A DNA stretch of 64,000 nt from JAMOQA01 sp964420365 (GTDB taxonomy: Bacteria > Acidobacteriota > Polarisedimenticolia > J045). Shown one piece after another: positions 1 through 6,962 of the stretch. The position numbers were made by a program, and so were the translations under genes. The notes beneath the pieces were generated by a model that was not told where the DNA came from, did no database searches, and saw nothing but the letters and a program-made list of their open reading frames with translations. The stretch covers positions 80,547 to 144,546 of the forward strand of contig CAYQTA010000077.1 of assembly GCA_964420365.1 (NCBI GenBank). Reading direction: 5' to 3'. Position 1 is the first letter of the stretch. Every line of letters begins with the position of its first letter.

Positions 1-1
1 C

Positions 2-817
2 GGGCGGGCCGACGCCCCGCCGGTCACGCCCGCGGGACCGCCCCCGCAGGCCGGGGCGACGCGCCGCTGGCACGACACGGCAAGCCTCGGGGTGGTCGCC
101 ACGTCCGGGAACACGGAGAACACGAACGTCACGTTCGACAACACGCTGACCGTCGAGTGGCCGAAGACGCGGCTGATCCTGGCGAGCCGAATGCTCCGGG
201 TGGACACGACGCGACGCGACATCCGGGCCGATTTCACGGATCCCGCGAGCCCCCGGGTGCTCGTCGAGCGAACCCGGACCCGGACCACCGAGGAGTTCGA
301 CATCTCGTTCAAGGTCGAGAGGACCGTTCACAAGCGTCTCGGCTGGTTCGCATTCACCGAGTGGGAACAGAACCGGCCCGCCGGTCTCTCGTCCCGCTCC
401 CGGGCGGGCGCGGGACTGTCCTGGACGGTCCGCGAGGGAAACCCGCTGGGCAACCTGCGGGTCGAGGCGGGCCTGGACGGAACGCGGGAGTCGCCGGTCC
501 AGGGAGACGCCCGGACCTACGCGGGGGCCCGCCTCGCCACCGGCTGGGATCGGAAGCTGGGCCCCCATGCCTCGCTCCGGGCGGGGCTGGAATTCCTTGA
601 AAACCTGGAGGACACCCACGACCTGCGGGTCAACGGGAACGTCGGGCTCGAGGTGGCGATCACGAGCAAGCTGGCGCTCAAGACCTCGTGGGAGGTCCGC
701 TACGACAGGGAGCCCCAGCGAAAGCTGTTCGCGAACCCGGCGGGCGGCCCCCCGGCGGTCTTCGTCTACGACACGACCGACACGGTCTTCGCGACGTCAC
801 TCCTGATGCGCTTCTGA
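2..817 (+). CDS. DUF481 family outer-membrane protein (5' end missing)
   Basis: The reading frame is open from the first bases of the window, so the true start lies upstream; the GTG at 92 is probably internal. The visible part contains RRWHDTASLGVVATSGNTE followed by alternating beta-strand-like segments and ends MRF, as expected of a C-terminal outer-membrane strand. The SGN(T/S) motif with repeated amphipathic strands is characteristic of DUF481 (YdiY-like, 'salt-induced outer membrane protein'). These are predicted small beta-barrels of unknown biochemical role. The last 21 bases overlap the convergent yhbY gene. The family call is fairly secure; the function is not known. Confidence 0.7.
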   Translation, partial: GRADAPPVTPAGPPPQAGATRRWHDTASLGVVATSGNTENTNVTFDNTLTVEWPKTRLILASRMLRVDTTRRDIRADFTDPASPRVLVERTRTRTTEEFDISFKVERTVHKRLGWFAFTEWEQNRPAGLSSRSRAGAGLSWTVREGNPLGNLRVEAGLDGTRESPVQGDARTYAGARLATGWDRKLGPHASLRAGLEFLENLEDTHDLRVNGNVGLEVAITSKLALKTSWEVRYDREPQRKLFANPAGGPPAVFVYDTTDTVFATSLLMRF

Positions 818-1114
818 CCCGTTCCCCGGGTCCTCCGGCCGCGGGCGGTACAGCATCGCGACCCGGCCGATCGTCCCGAGCAGCTCCGCCGAGAGACGTT
901 CCGCCAGGAGACGGCCTCCCTCCCCCGTCCCCACCGGGCTTCCCTTTCCGAACCGAACCTTGATCACCTCGCGGGCCGCCAGCGCCTCCTCGACCGCCGC
1001 CAGGACGGCCTCGCTCAATCCCTCCCGGCCCACCTGGAGGACGGGAGCCTCCCCGTGCAACTCGCCCCGGAGGGCGGCCCGCTCCGACCCGTTCCGCGTG
1101 TAGCGCTCGGCCAT
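797..1114 (-). CDS. yhbY: YhbY/CRS1 family RNA-binding protein
   Basis: A 105-residue protein with a single CRM (YhbY) domain, a KH-like fold that binds RNA and in E. coli associates with pre-50S ribosomal particles. The diagnostic parts are LRGELHGEAPVLQVGREGLS near residue 15 and the helix and strand AVEEALAAREVIKVRFGKG, then a GTIGRVAMLYRP strand near the end, matching the (V/I)G..(A/V)LYR end of the family. Length is close to the usual 95-105 residues. It converges on the DUF481 gene and overlaps its last 21 bases. A possible promoter (TTCGCA, 17 nt, TAAACT on the minus strand near 1212-1240) lies upstream. Confidence 0.85.
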   Translation of the reverse strand: MAERYTRNGSERAALRGELHGEAPVLQVGREGLSEAVLAAVEEALAAREVIKVRFGKGSPVGTGEGGRLLAERLSAELLGTIGRVAMLYRPRPEDPGNGSEAHQE

Positions 1115-1217
1115 CGGTCCTGCCTTTCCGCCCGGAAGCCGGACAGGATGTCCGAACGTCTTCCGGGCCCACTGCCAACCATCATCGCGTTCCCATTGAT
1201 CGACAACAGTTTAGCCG

Positions 1218-1234
1218 CTGGCACCGCCCTTGCG
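1218..1234 (+). promoter_or_regulatory. Sigma-54-type promoter upstream of the subtilase gene
   Basis: CTGGCACCGCCCTTGCG matches the sigma-54 consensus (YTGGCACGRNNNTTGCW) at nearly every fixed position. The invariant GG is at 1220-1221 and the GC at 1232-1233, with the required 12-nt offset. Predicted transcription starts near 1244, 37 nt before the subtilase ATG and ahead of its ribosome site. Confidence 0.6.
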
Positions 1235-1280
1235 AATCCCCGGGGTGCCGCGCCCTGCCGCGCGGGAAGGGAGACACCCC

Positions 1281-3392
1281 ATGAGTGCCAGGTCAGACCA
1301 CCACGTCAAGGCGTTCGCGGCCGTCCTCGCGGCAGCCGTCCTGCTCGCCATCGTGCCGGTGGCGGCCGGGACGTCGTATGCCACCAGGACGCCGAGAAAG
1401 ATCGTCGACCTCCAGGTGAAGGGGATCGGTTCCGACGACCTGGACGACGCCTGTGCCGGGCTCGACCCGGGGGAACCGCTCCGGGTCATCGTGCGGTATG
1501 CCACGGGCAGCACCGGCCAGGATGCCGCCCAGGAGCTGGGCGGAACGCTGGTGCAGGACATGCCCGAGTTCCGCCTGGCCGTGATCGACCTGCCCCAGTC
1601 GGGCCTCGAGCAGACCTCCGAGACCTCCGGGGTCGACTACGTGGTTCCGAACCGTTCCCTGGAACCGGCAGCGATCACCGTCAGTCCCAGGGACCCCACG
1701 GTCCGGTCGTCGGCGACCTCGACGGAAGGCACCGGAGAAGGTGATGCCCCGCCTGCATGGCCCCTTCCGACGGACGCCCACGTCCCGGTAACGACCGGAG
1801 CGGACCAGGCGTGGACCGGGCGGAACGTCACGGGGACGGGGATCGCCGTGGCGATCGTCGACTCCGGGGTGGACGAGCACCAGGACCTGCAGGACCCGGC
1901 CACCGGTCTCTCCCGGGTGATCCTCCACGAGGACTTCACGGACGATCCCCTCGAGCCCGGCGTCTTCGATCCGTACGGGCACGGCACGCACGTGGCGGGC
2001 CTCGTGGCCGGGAACGGCGTGCACAGCCGGGACGAGCTGGACCGCGCGGTGGCGGGCACCGCTCCGGAGGCCGCGATCGTCGACCTCCGCGTCCTCCGCT
2101 CCGACGGGACCGGCACCCTCGACGGCCTGCTCGACGCCCTGCAGTGGGTCGTCCAGCACCACGACGAGTACGGGATCCGGGTCGTCAACCTGTCGGTGGG
2201 CACGGCACCCCACGAGTCGTTCGAGTCGGATCCCCTCTGCCAGGCGGTGGAGGCGGTCGTCGACGAGGGGCTCACGGTGGTCGTCGCCGCGGGCAACTAC
2301 GGCAAGGACGAGGACGGCAACAAGGTCTACGGCGGCATCCTCTCGCCGGCCAACGACCCGCTCGTGATCACCGTCGGCGCCGCCAACACGTTCCAGACGG
2401 ACGTCCGCTCCGACGACGTGGTGACGACCTACTCGTCCCGTGGCCCGACGCGCTCCTACCGGGAAGAGGACCTGGACGGCGACGGGACGATCACCGAGGA
2501 AGAGCGCAACTACGACAACCTGCTGAAGCCGGACCTGCTCGCTCCGGGTAACCGCCTGGTCTCCCTGCTCTCGAAGGACGCTTCCCTCGCGGTGGACCAC
2601 CCGGACCTGGTCCGCGGAACCCACTACCTGGAGCTGTCCGGGACCTCGATGGCGGCGCCCGTCGTGTCCGGGATCGCGGCGCTGCTCCTCCAGCAGCACC
2701 CGGGGCTCACGCCCTCCCTGCTCAAGGCGATCCTGATGTACACGGCGCAGCCCCTCCCGGATCTCTACCCGGTCGAGCAGGGTGCGGGCCTCGTGGACGC
2801 GACGGCCGCCGGCGACCTGGCCGCCCTGGTCGTGGGGAACCCGGCGGACCTCGCGGCGGGCGACCCGGCGGCGCCGGGGCTGGACCTGGCCGCCCCGTTC
2901 TCCGCGACGATCGCCGGCGAGTCGATCCCCTGGGGGAAGGGCGTCGTCTACGCCAACGGCTGGTTCTTCGGCAGGGAGCTCTTCCGGGCCGAGGGCATCC
3001 TCTGGGGAGACGGCCAGGTCGGCGGCGACGGCATCCTCTGGGGCGACGGCATCCTGTACGCCGACGGGATCCTCTGGGGCGATGGCCAGGTGACCGGCGA
3101 CGGCATCCTCTGGGGCGACGGCATCCTCTGGGCCGATGCCAGCCTGGGGCCGGCCGACCTGTCCGAGGAAGCCTCCCGCCTCGGGCCGGACGGGATCCTC
3201 TGGGGCGACGGCATCCTCTGGGGCGACTCCACGCTCTACGGGAACGGGATCCTCTGGGGCGACGGCATCCTCTGGGGGGATTCCATCCTCGAGCCCTCCG
3301 GCATCCTCTGGGGCGACGGGATTCTCTGGGGCGATGGCATCCTCTGGGGTGACGGCATCCTCTGGGGCGACGGCATCCTCTGGGGTGACTGA
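1281..3392 (+). CDS. Secreted subtilisin-like serine protease (S8) with GILWGD repeat tail
   Basis: A 703-residue predicted exported peptidase. The ATG at 1281 is chosen because AAGGGAG lies just upstream and because it begins a normal signal peptide (hydrophobic core about residues 11-30, cleavage near VAAG-TSYA). An I9-like propeptide follows (about 65-125). The catalytic domain spans about 175-520, with Asp194 in AIVDSGVDEH, His234 in HGTHVAG and Ser456 in GTSMAAP, so the triad is intact. The last 156 residues are an in-register hexapeptide repeat that runs to the final residue, described separately. An EF-hand-like DLDGDGTITEEE segment sits within the catalytic domain and may bind calcium. 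A terminator-like hairpin follows the gene. Confidence 0.9.
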   Translation: MSARSDHHVKAFAAVLAAAVLLAIVPVAAGTSYATRTPRKIVDLQVKGIGSDDLDDACAGLDPGEPLRVIVRYATGSTGQDAAQELGGTLVQDMPEFRLAVIDLPQSGLEQTSETSGVDYVVPNRSLEPAAITVSPRDPTVRSSATSTEGTGEGDAPPAWPLPTDAHVPVTTGADQAWTGRNVTGTGIAVAIVDSGVDEHQDLQDPATGLSRVILHEDFTDDPLEPGVFDPYGHGTHVAGLVAGNGVHSRDELDRAVAGTAPEAAIVDLRVLRSDGTGTLDGLLDALQWVVQHHDEYGIRVVNLSVGTAPHESFESDPLCQAVEAVVDEGLTVVVAAGNYGKDEDGNKVYGGILSPANDPLVITVGAANTFQTDVRSDDVVTTYSSRGPTRSYREEDLDGDGTITEEERNYDNLLKPDLLAPGNRLVSLLSKDASLAVDHPDLVRGTHYLELSGTSMAAPVVSGIAALLLQQHPGLTPSLLKAILMYTAQPLPDLYPVEQGAGLVDATAAGDLAALVVGNPADLAAGDPAAPGLDLAAPFSATIAGESIPWGKGVVYANGWFFGRELFRAEGILWGDGQVGGDGILWGDGILYADGILWGDGQVTGDGILWGDGILWADASLGPADLSEEASRLGPDGILWGDGILWGDSTLYGNGILWGDGILWGDSILEPSGILWGDGILWGDGILWGDGILWGDGILWGD
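2922..3389 (+). repeat. Coding tandem repeat: 26 hexapeptide units, consensus GILWGD
   Basis: From residue 548 to the C-terminus of the subtilase the sequence divides without remainder into 26 six-residue units (18 bp each). Thirteen of the last 22 are exactly GILWGD. Others are degenerate (GILYAD, GILWAD, GQVGGD, GQVTGD, STLYGN, SILEPS). An 18-residue interruption (ASLGPA, DLSEEA, SRLGPD) is exactly three units long and keeps register. The first four units (SIPWGK, GVVYAN, GWFFGR, ELFRAE) are more diverged. The last five units are nearly identical at DNA level, which suggests recent expansion. Confidence 0.95.
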
Positions 3393-3435
3393 TCGACGAA
3401 CTCTCTCTCCTCCTCCCCCGGTCGACCGGGGGCCC

Positions 3436-3464
3436 GAGGGCGGCCGACAGGCCGCCCTCTTCCT
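3436..3464 (+). terminator. Hairpin terminator after the subtilase gene
   Basis: GAGGGCGGCC, loop GACA, then GGCCGCCCTC form a perfect 10-bp stem, followed by a weakly T-rich TTCCTTG. It lies 44 nt after the subtilase stop codon and before the VWFA gene. Confidence 0.6.
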
Positions 3465-3556
3465 TGCGAACCCGGCCGCGGGTGACCCGATCCCGCTGAA
3501 TCCCGGTCAGGCGGGAACCCTCGTCCCGGTCCACCGGAACGGGTAGACTCCCCCGC

Positions 3557-5413
3557 ATGAGCCAGGACCGGATCGCCCTCCGCAAGCCCCGGGTAGCCCG
3601 GGACGGGATGCTCGCCGCGCTGCTGGTCGTCCTCGCGGTCTCGCTGGCGGGGACGAGGGGCACCGTGGCCGGACCTCCGCCCGGCGCGGCCGGGAGTGAC
3701 GGGAAGGAATCGCCGCTCCCGACCGACCACGAGGACCGGGTCACCGTTCGGCTCGCCGAGATCCAGGTCCTGGTCACCGACCGGCAGGGAAACCCGGTGA
3801 CCGACCTCCGGCCGGAGGAGGTCACGGTCTACGAGCGGGGCAGGAAGAGAAAGCTCGCGTTCCTCGAGCCGTTCACCAACCGCGGGGCCGTCACGATCCC
3901 GCTGCCGGAGCCCACCCCCCTGGTCGAAAAGGGCAAGGAGGCACCGGAACCGGCGGAACGGGCGCCGGTGATCCCCCCGCCTCCCCCGCGGCGGAGGATC
4001 GTCCTGCTGTTCGACCTGTGGAACTCCCGGACCCAGGACCGCAAGCGCTGGGTGCGGGCCGCCCGGGAGTGGATCGAGAGCCAGATGCGTCCGAGCGATC
4101 TCGTCGCCCTAGCGGCTCTCGAGACGAGCGGCAGGGTCCGCATGCTGCTCAACTTCACGTCCGAGAAGGACCCGCTCCTCGCGATCCTCGGTGACGGGAG
4201 CTTCGTCGAGTCGGTGCCCTACCAGGACTGGATGATGGACATCCGGCGCCTGCTGGACGATCTCCAGACGTGCGTCAACGCCTACGAGCCGGATTTCTGC
4301 TCCGAGAGCGCCGTCCAACCCTACCTCCACGAGTGGCGCGTCCGGGGGGAGATGACGCTGGCGGGACTCTCGCGGTTCGCGGCCTCGCTGGGAGCGATCC
4401 CGGGCCGGAAGGTGATCCTCTACATGAGCGCCGGCATCCTGCCCAACCCCGGGCAGGCGGCGGTCGACGCGATCCTCGCGACCTTCGGCACCGACGTGAT
4501 CTCGATGCGCAACATGTCCTTCCGGCTCCAGCGGGACCTGAACCGGGAGATCCTCGACATGCTGCGGGTGGCGAACGGGGCGGATGTCACGTTCTTCACC
4601 TTCGACACGCGCCCGTCGAGCCTGCGGGACAGCTCCTGGACCGCCGAGCAGCGGGTGATGATGCACGAGCGCCAGTTCATGGACCCGTTCTCCGCCATGT
4701 TCGACTCGACCCGCGGGTCGCTGGACACCCTCGCCCTGCGAACCGGCGGCCGGGCCTTCCACGGCCCGAGGATCGAGCGGAACCTGCCGCTCGCCGTCCG
4801 GGCGATCGAGGGACTGTACACGGTGGGCTTCTACCGGGACCCGAAGGCCCGGGGCCTGCCGAAGGTCAAGGTGAAGATCGCCCGGCGGCGCCTCCGGATC
4901 AGCTACCCGGACCGGTACGACCCGCGGAAGAAGCTGCCCCGCTCGATCCCCCTCGAGCTGGCGATCGGGAAGACCCGCCCCCTCGAGCGGGGTTTCCTGC
5001 TCCCCGTGATGATCCAGGCGGAGGCCACGTACCTCCGCTTCCAGAAGGAAGGAAAGGGATACCACGCGGACCTCGCCGTGTACGTCGAGGCGGTGAGGCC
5101 GGACGGGACGATCGCGGGCGAGAGCTACCAGGTGGTCGGCATCGACGTGGACGAGCGGCGCTACGAGCAGCGGGCCGGCCTTCGTTTCGCCCACCAGGTC
5201 GGCCTCATCCTCCCCGCGGGGGGCTACCGGATCCGGGTCCGACTCGCCGATGCCGACTTCCGCGTCACCGCCGAGCGAGCGATCGACGTGACGGTCCGGG
5301 ACGACGGCTCGGTGTCACCGGGAATCCAAAATTCCGTACGCTCCCGGAAATCCGGATCCCGCGAGGAGGTCGCCCCCGCGGGCGGGACCGGAAAAAAAGC
5401 CGCAAGTAGATGA
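3557..5413 (+). CDS. Secreted VWFA-related domain protein (Acidobacteriota type)
   Basis: A 618-residue exported protein. Residues about 15-37 (MLAALLVVLAVSLAGTRGT) form a signal or anchor segment. Residues about 55-105 read VRLAEIQVLVTDRQGNPVTDL...VYERGRKR, the N-terminal module typical of the VWFA-related family expanded in Acidobacteriota (TIGR03436-type). A von Willebrand A-like fold starts at RRRIVLLFDLWNS (about 148). The MIDAS is not the canonical DxSxS, as is usual in this family. The C-terminal part (about 440-600) is beta-rich. Function is unknown; members are thought to be envelope scaffolds. The gene stands alone between two likely transcription starts. Confidence 0.8.
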   Translation: MSQDRIALRKPRVARDGMLAALLVVLAVSLAGTRGTVAGPPPGAAGSDGKESPLPTDHEDRVTVRLAEIQVLVTDRQGNPVTDLRPEEVTVYERGRKRKLAFLEPFTNRGAVTIPLPEPTPLVEKGKEAPEPAERAPVIPPPPPRRRIVLLFDLWNSRTQDRKRWVRAAREWIESQMRPSDLVALAALETSGRVRMLLNFTSEKDPLLAILGDGSFVESVPYQDWMMDIRRLLDDLQTCVNAYEPDFCSESAVQPYLHEWRVRGEMTLAGLSRFAASLGAIPGRKVILYMSAGILPNPGQAAVDAILATFGTDVISMRNMSFRLQRDLNREILDMLRVANGADVTFFTFDTRPSSLRDSSWTAEQRVMMHERQFMDPFSAMFDSTRGSLDTLALRTGGRAFHGPRIERNLPLAVRAIEGLYTVGFYRDPKARGLPKVKVKIARRRLRISYPDRYDPRKKLPRSIPLELAIGKTRPLERGFLLPVMIQAEATYLRFQKEGKGYHADLAVYVEAVRPDGTIAGESYQVVGIDVDERRYEQRAGLRFAHQVGLILPAGGYRIRVRLADADFRVTAERAIDVTVRDDGSVSPGIQNSVRSRKSGSREEVAPAGGTGKKAASR

Positions 5414-5443
5414 TGGACGGGAAGTTCCAACGGCAACCGCGCA

Positions 5444-5460
5444 CTGGCGCGACTCTTGCA
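5444..5460 (+). promoter_or_regulatory. Sigma-54-type promoter upstream of the CRR-TPR gene
   Basis: CTGGCGCGACTCTTGCA matches YTGGCACGRNNNTTGCW at all defined positions except one. GG is at 5446-5447 and GC at 5458-5459, 12 nt apart as sigma-54 requires. Predicted start near 5470, 75 nt before the ATG at 5545. The TonB receptor gene downstream may be co-transcribed. Confidence 0.65.
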
Positions 5461-5544
5461 CAACGATTCTACCCAACACGTGGGGGTTCGTGTGCGTTCA
5501 GGGCTGACCGGACGCGCGGGCCCTCACCAGGAGACGAGAGCGAC

Positions 5545-6840
5545 ATGATGCCCCACCGGGTTGCGAGGCTGATTGCCATCCTTTCGCTTTCTCTTTTTGC
5601 GGTTCTCCTGGCCGCCCAGGGTGACGCCCTCGCCCTGAAGATCACGGGCAAGGTCGTCGACGAGGACGGCAACCCGGTGCGCAAGGCCCGGGTGACGCTC
5701 CAGCCCGCGACCAACGGGCAACCGGACCCGGCGGCGGGAGTCAAGCTGACGATCCGCACCAACAAGAGGGGCAGGTTCATCTTCGGGTTCGCCAAGGCGG
5801 GCGAGTACCTGGTCTCGGTGGACGCGGGCGACCTCCAGCTCCACGAGGTCACCGTGAAGATGCGGGACAAGGACAACCATCCCCCGCTCCTGCCGGACGG
5901 GACCGTGATCGAGGACCGGACCAGCCCGGTCGATCCCACGAACCCCGTCATCGACATCCGGATCCCCCACAGGATCGTCTACTCCGTGATCATCGACATG
6001 GTCGTCGGCGCGCCCCGCCAGCCGCAACCGGCCGGCGGGATCGTCCTCGACAAGGACGCCAAGGAGGCCCAGGCGATCCTCGACGACGTCAACGCGGGGA
6101 ACTACGCCCACGCGCTGGAACAGCTCGACGACCTTCTCTCGCGGCAGCAGGACAACGCCGCCCTCTGGTACGTCAAGGGGTTCGCCCTGGTGAAGAGCGG
6201 CCGCGCCGCCGAGGCCGAGGCGCCCCTGCGCAGGGCCCTCGAGATCGATCCCGAGCTCGAGGGGGCATGGGGCCTGCTCGGCGAGGTCCTGGCCGAGGCG
6301 GGGCGCTACGAGGAAGCGGTGGAGGCCCTGCGCAAGGAAGTCGCCCGGACGGAGGACCCGCACCAGAAGGCGCTCTTCCAGCTCGCCCTGGGACAGGCGC
6401 TGCTGGAGCTCGACCGGCCCGGGGAGGCCATCCCGCCCCTCGAGGAGGCCCATGCCGCCCTGCCCGACAACCCCCAGGTGGCCCTCCAGCTCGCCGACGC
6501 CTACATCCGGGCCGGCCAGGAGGCCCGCGCCGACGAGCTGATCTCCGGCGGGATCGATCCCCACGACGCGGCGGTCCTGCATTACAATCTCGCCGCCAAC
6601 CTGCTCCGCAAGAAGCAGTACGCGGACGCGATCCCCCACCTCGAGAAGGCATACGAGATGGACCCGAAGATGGTCCAGGCCCTTTCCTACGAGGCCCAGG
6701 CATGGCTTTCGCTCGGCGACACGGCGAAGGCGATCGCGGCCTACGAGAAGTACCTGGCGGCCGCTCCGGACGCCCCGGATGCCGCCGACGTGAGGAAGAT
6801 CATCGACGCGCTCCGACAGACCACGGGGCAGCAGAAGTGA
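5545..6840 (+). CDS. Exported carboxypeptidase-regulatory-like domain plus TPR protein
   Basis: The start is placed at the ATG ATG at 5545/5548 because AGGAGA lies upstream and a signal peptide follows (RLIAILSLSLFAVLLAAQGDALA). An upstream in-frame start at 5410 would put 45 unlikely residues before it. The mature protein, about 405 residues, begins with a CRR (transthyretin-like) domain (LKITGKVVDEDGNPVRKARVTL). A linker and at least five TPR-like repeats follow (about 180-430, e.g. AEAEAPLRRALEIDPELEGAWGLL written here in part: AEAPLRRALEIDPELEGAWG). TPR proteins of this kind act as periplasmic scaffolds; the partner is unknown. It precedes an Oar-like TonB receptor that carries the same CRR domain type. 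Confidence 0.8.
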   Translation: MMPHRVARLIAILSLSLFAVLLAAQGDALALKITGKVVDEDGNPVRKARVTLQPATNGQPDPAAGVKLTIRTNKRGRFIFGFAKAGEYLVSVDAGDLQLHEVTVKMRDKDNHPPLLPDGTVIEDRTSPVDPTNPVIDIRIPHRIVYSVIIDMVVGAPRQPQPAGGIVLDKDAKEAQAILDDVNAGNYAHALEQLDDLLSRQQDNAALWYVKGFALVKSGRAAEAEAPLRRALEIDPELEGAWGLLGEVLAEAGRYEEAVEALRKEVARTEDPHQKALFQLALGQALLELDRPGEAIPPLEEAHAALPDNPQVALQLADAYIRAGQEARADELISGGIDPHDAAVLHYNLAANLLRKKQYADAIPHLEKAYEMDPKMVQALSYEAQAWLSLGDTAKAIAAYEKYLAAAPDAPDAADVRKIIDALRQTTGQQK

Positions 6841-6962
6841 CCGTCGCCCCGGCACGGTGCCGGGGCGCGGGGAGGAGTTGATGCCGGGCGAGAAACCCGG
6901 CGACAAGGCGCAAGGAGATCCCCCGGCCCGCGGGCACGGGGGCCAACCAGAGGAGGAGAAGC
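6841..6962 (+). promoter_or_regulatory. Structured leader between the CRR-TPR and TonB receptor genes
   Basis: This 122-nt gap contains three hairpins: GCCCCGGC/GCCGGGGC (6846-6866), GCCGGG/CCCGGC with a 7-nt A-rich loop (6883-6901), and CCCCCG/CGGGGG enclosing GCCCGCGGGC (6920-6942). The ribosome site AGGAGGAG (6950-6957) follows. No T-tract follows the first stem, so read-through is likely. I could not assign it to a known riboswitch class. Confidence 0.35.

Noticed and set aside
2994..3389. 18-bp tandem DNA repeats that might be a CRISPR array or satellite
   Set aside because: Units are contiguous without spacers, keep the reading frame, and encode the GILWGD peptide tail to the stop codon.
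2948..3825. Arg/Pro/Ser-rich repeated open frames on the minus strand opposite the subtilase tail
   Set aside because: They are antisense mirrors of the GILWGD repeat in GC-rich DNA, with no ribosome site or homology.
6841..6962. Riboswitch (c-di-GMP-I-like) in the TonB receptor leader
   Set aside because: The CGACAAGGCGCAAGG segment vaguely recalls GACGCAAAGCC, but the rest of the conserved core is missing.
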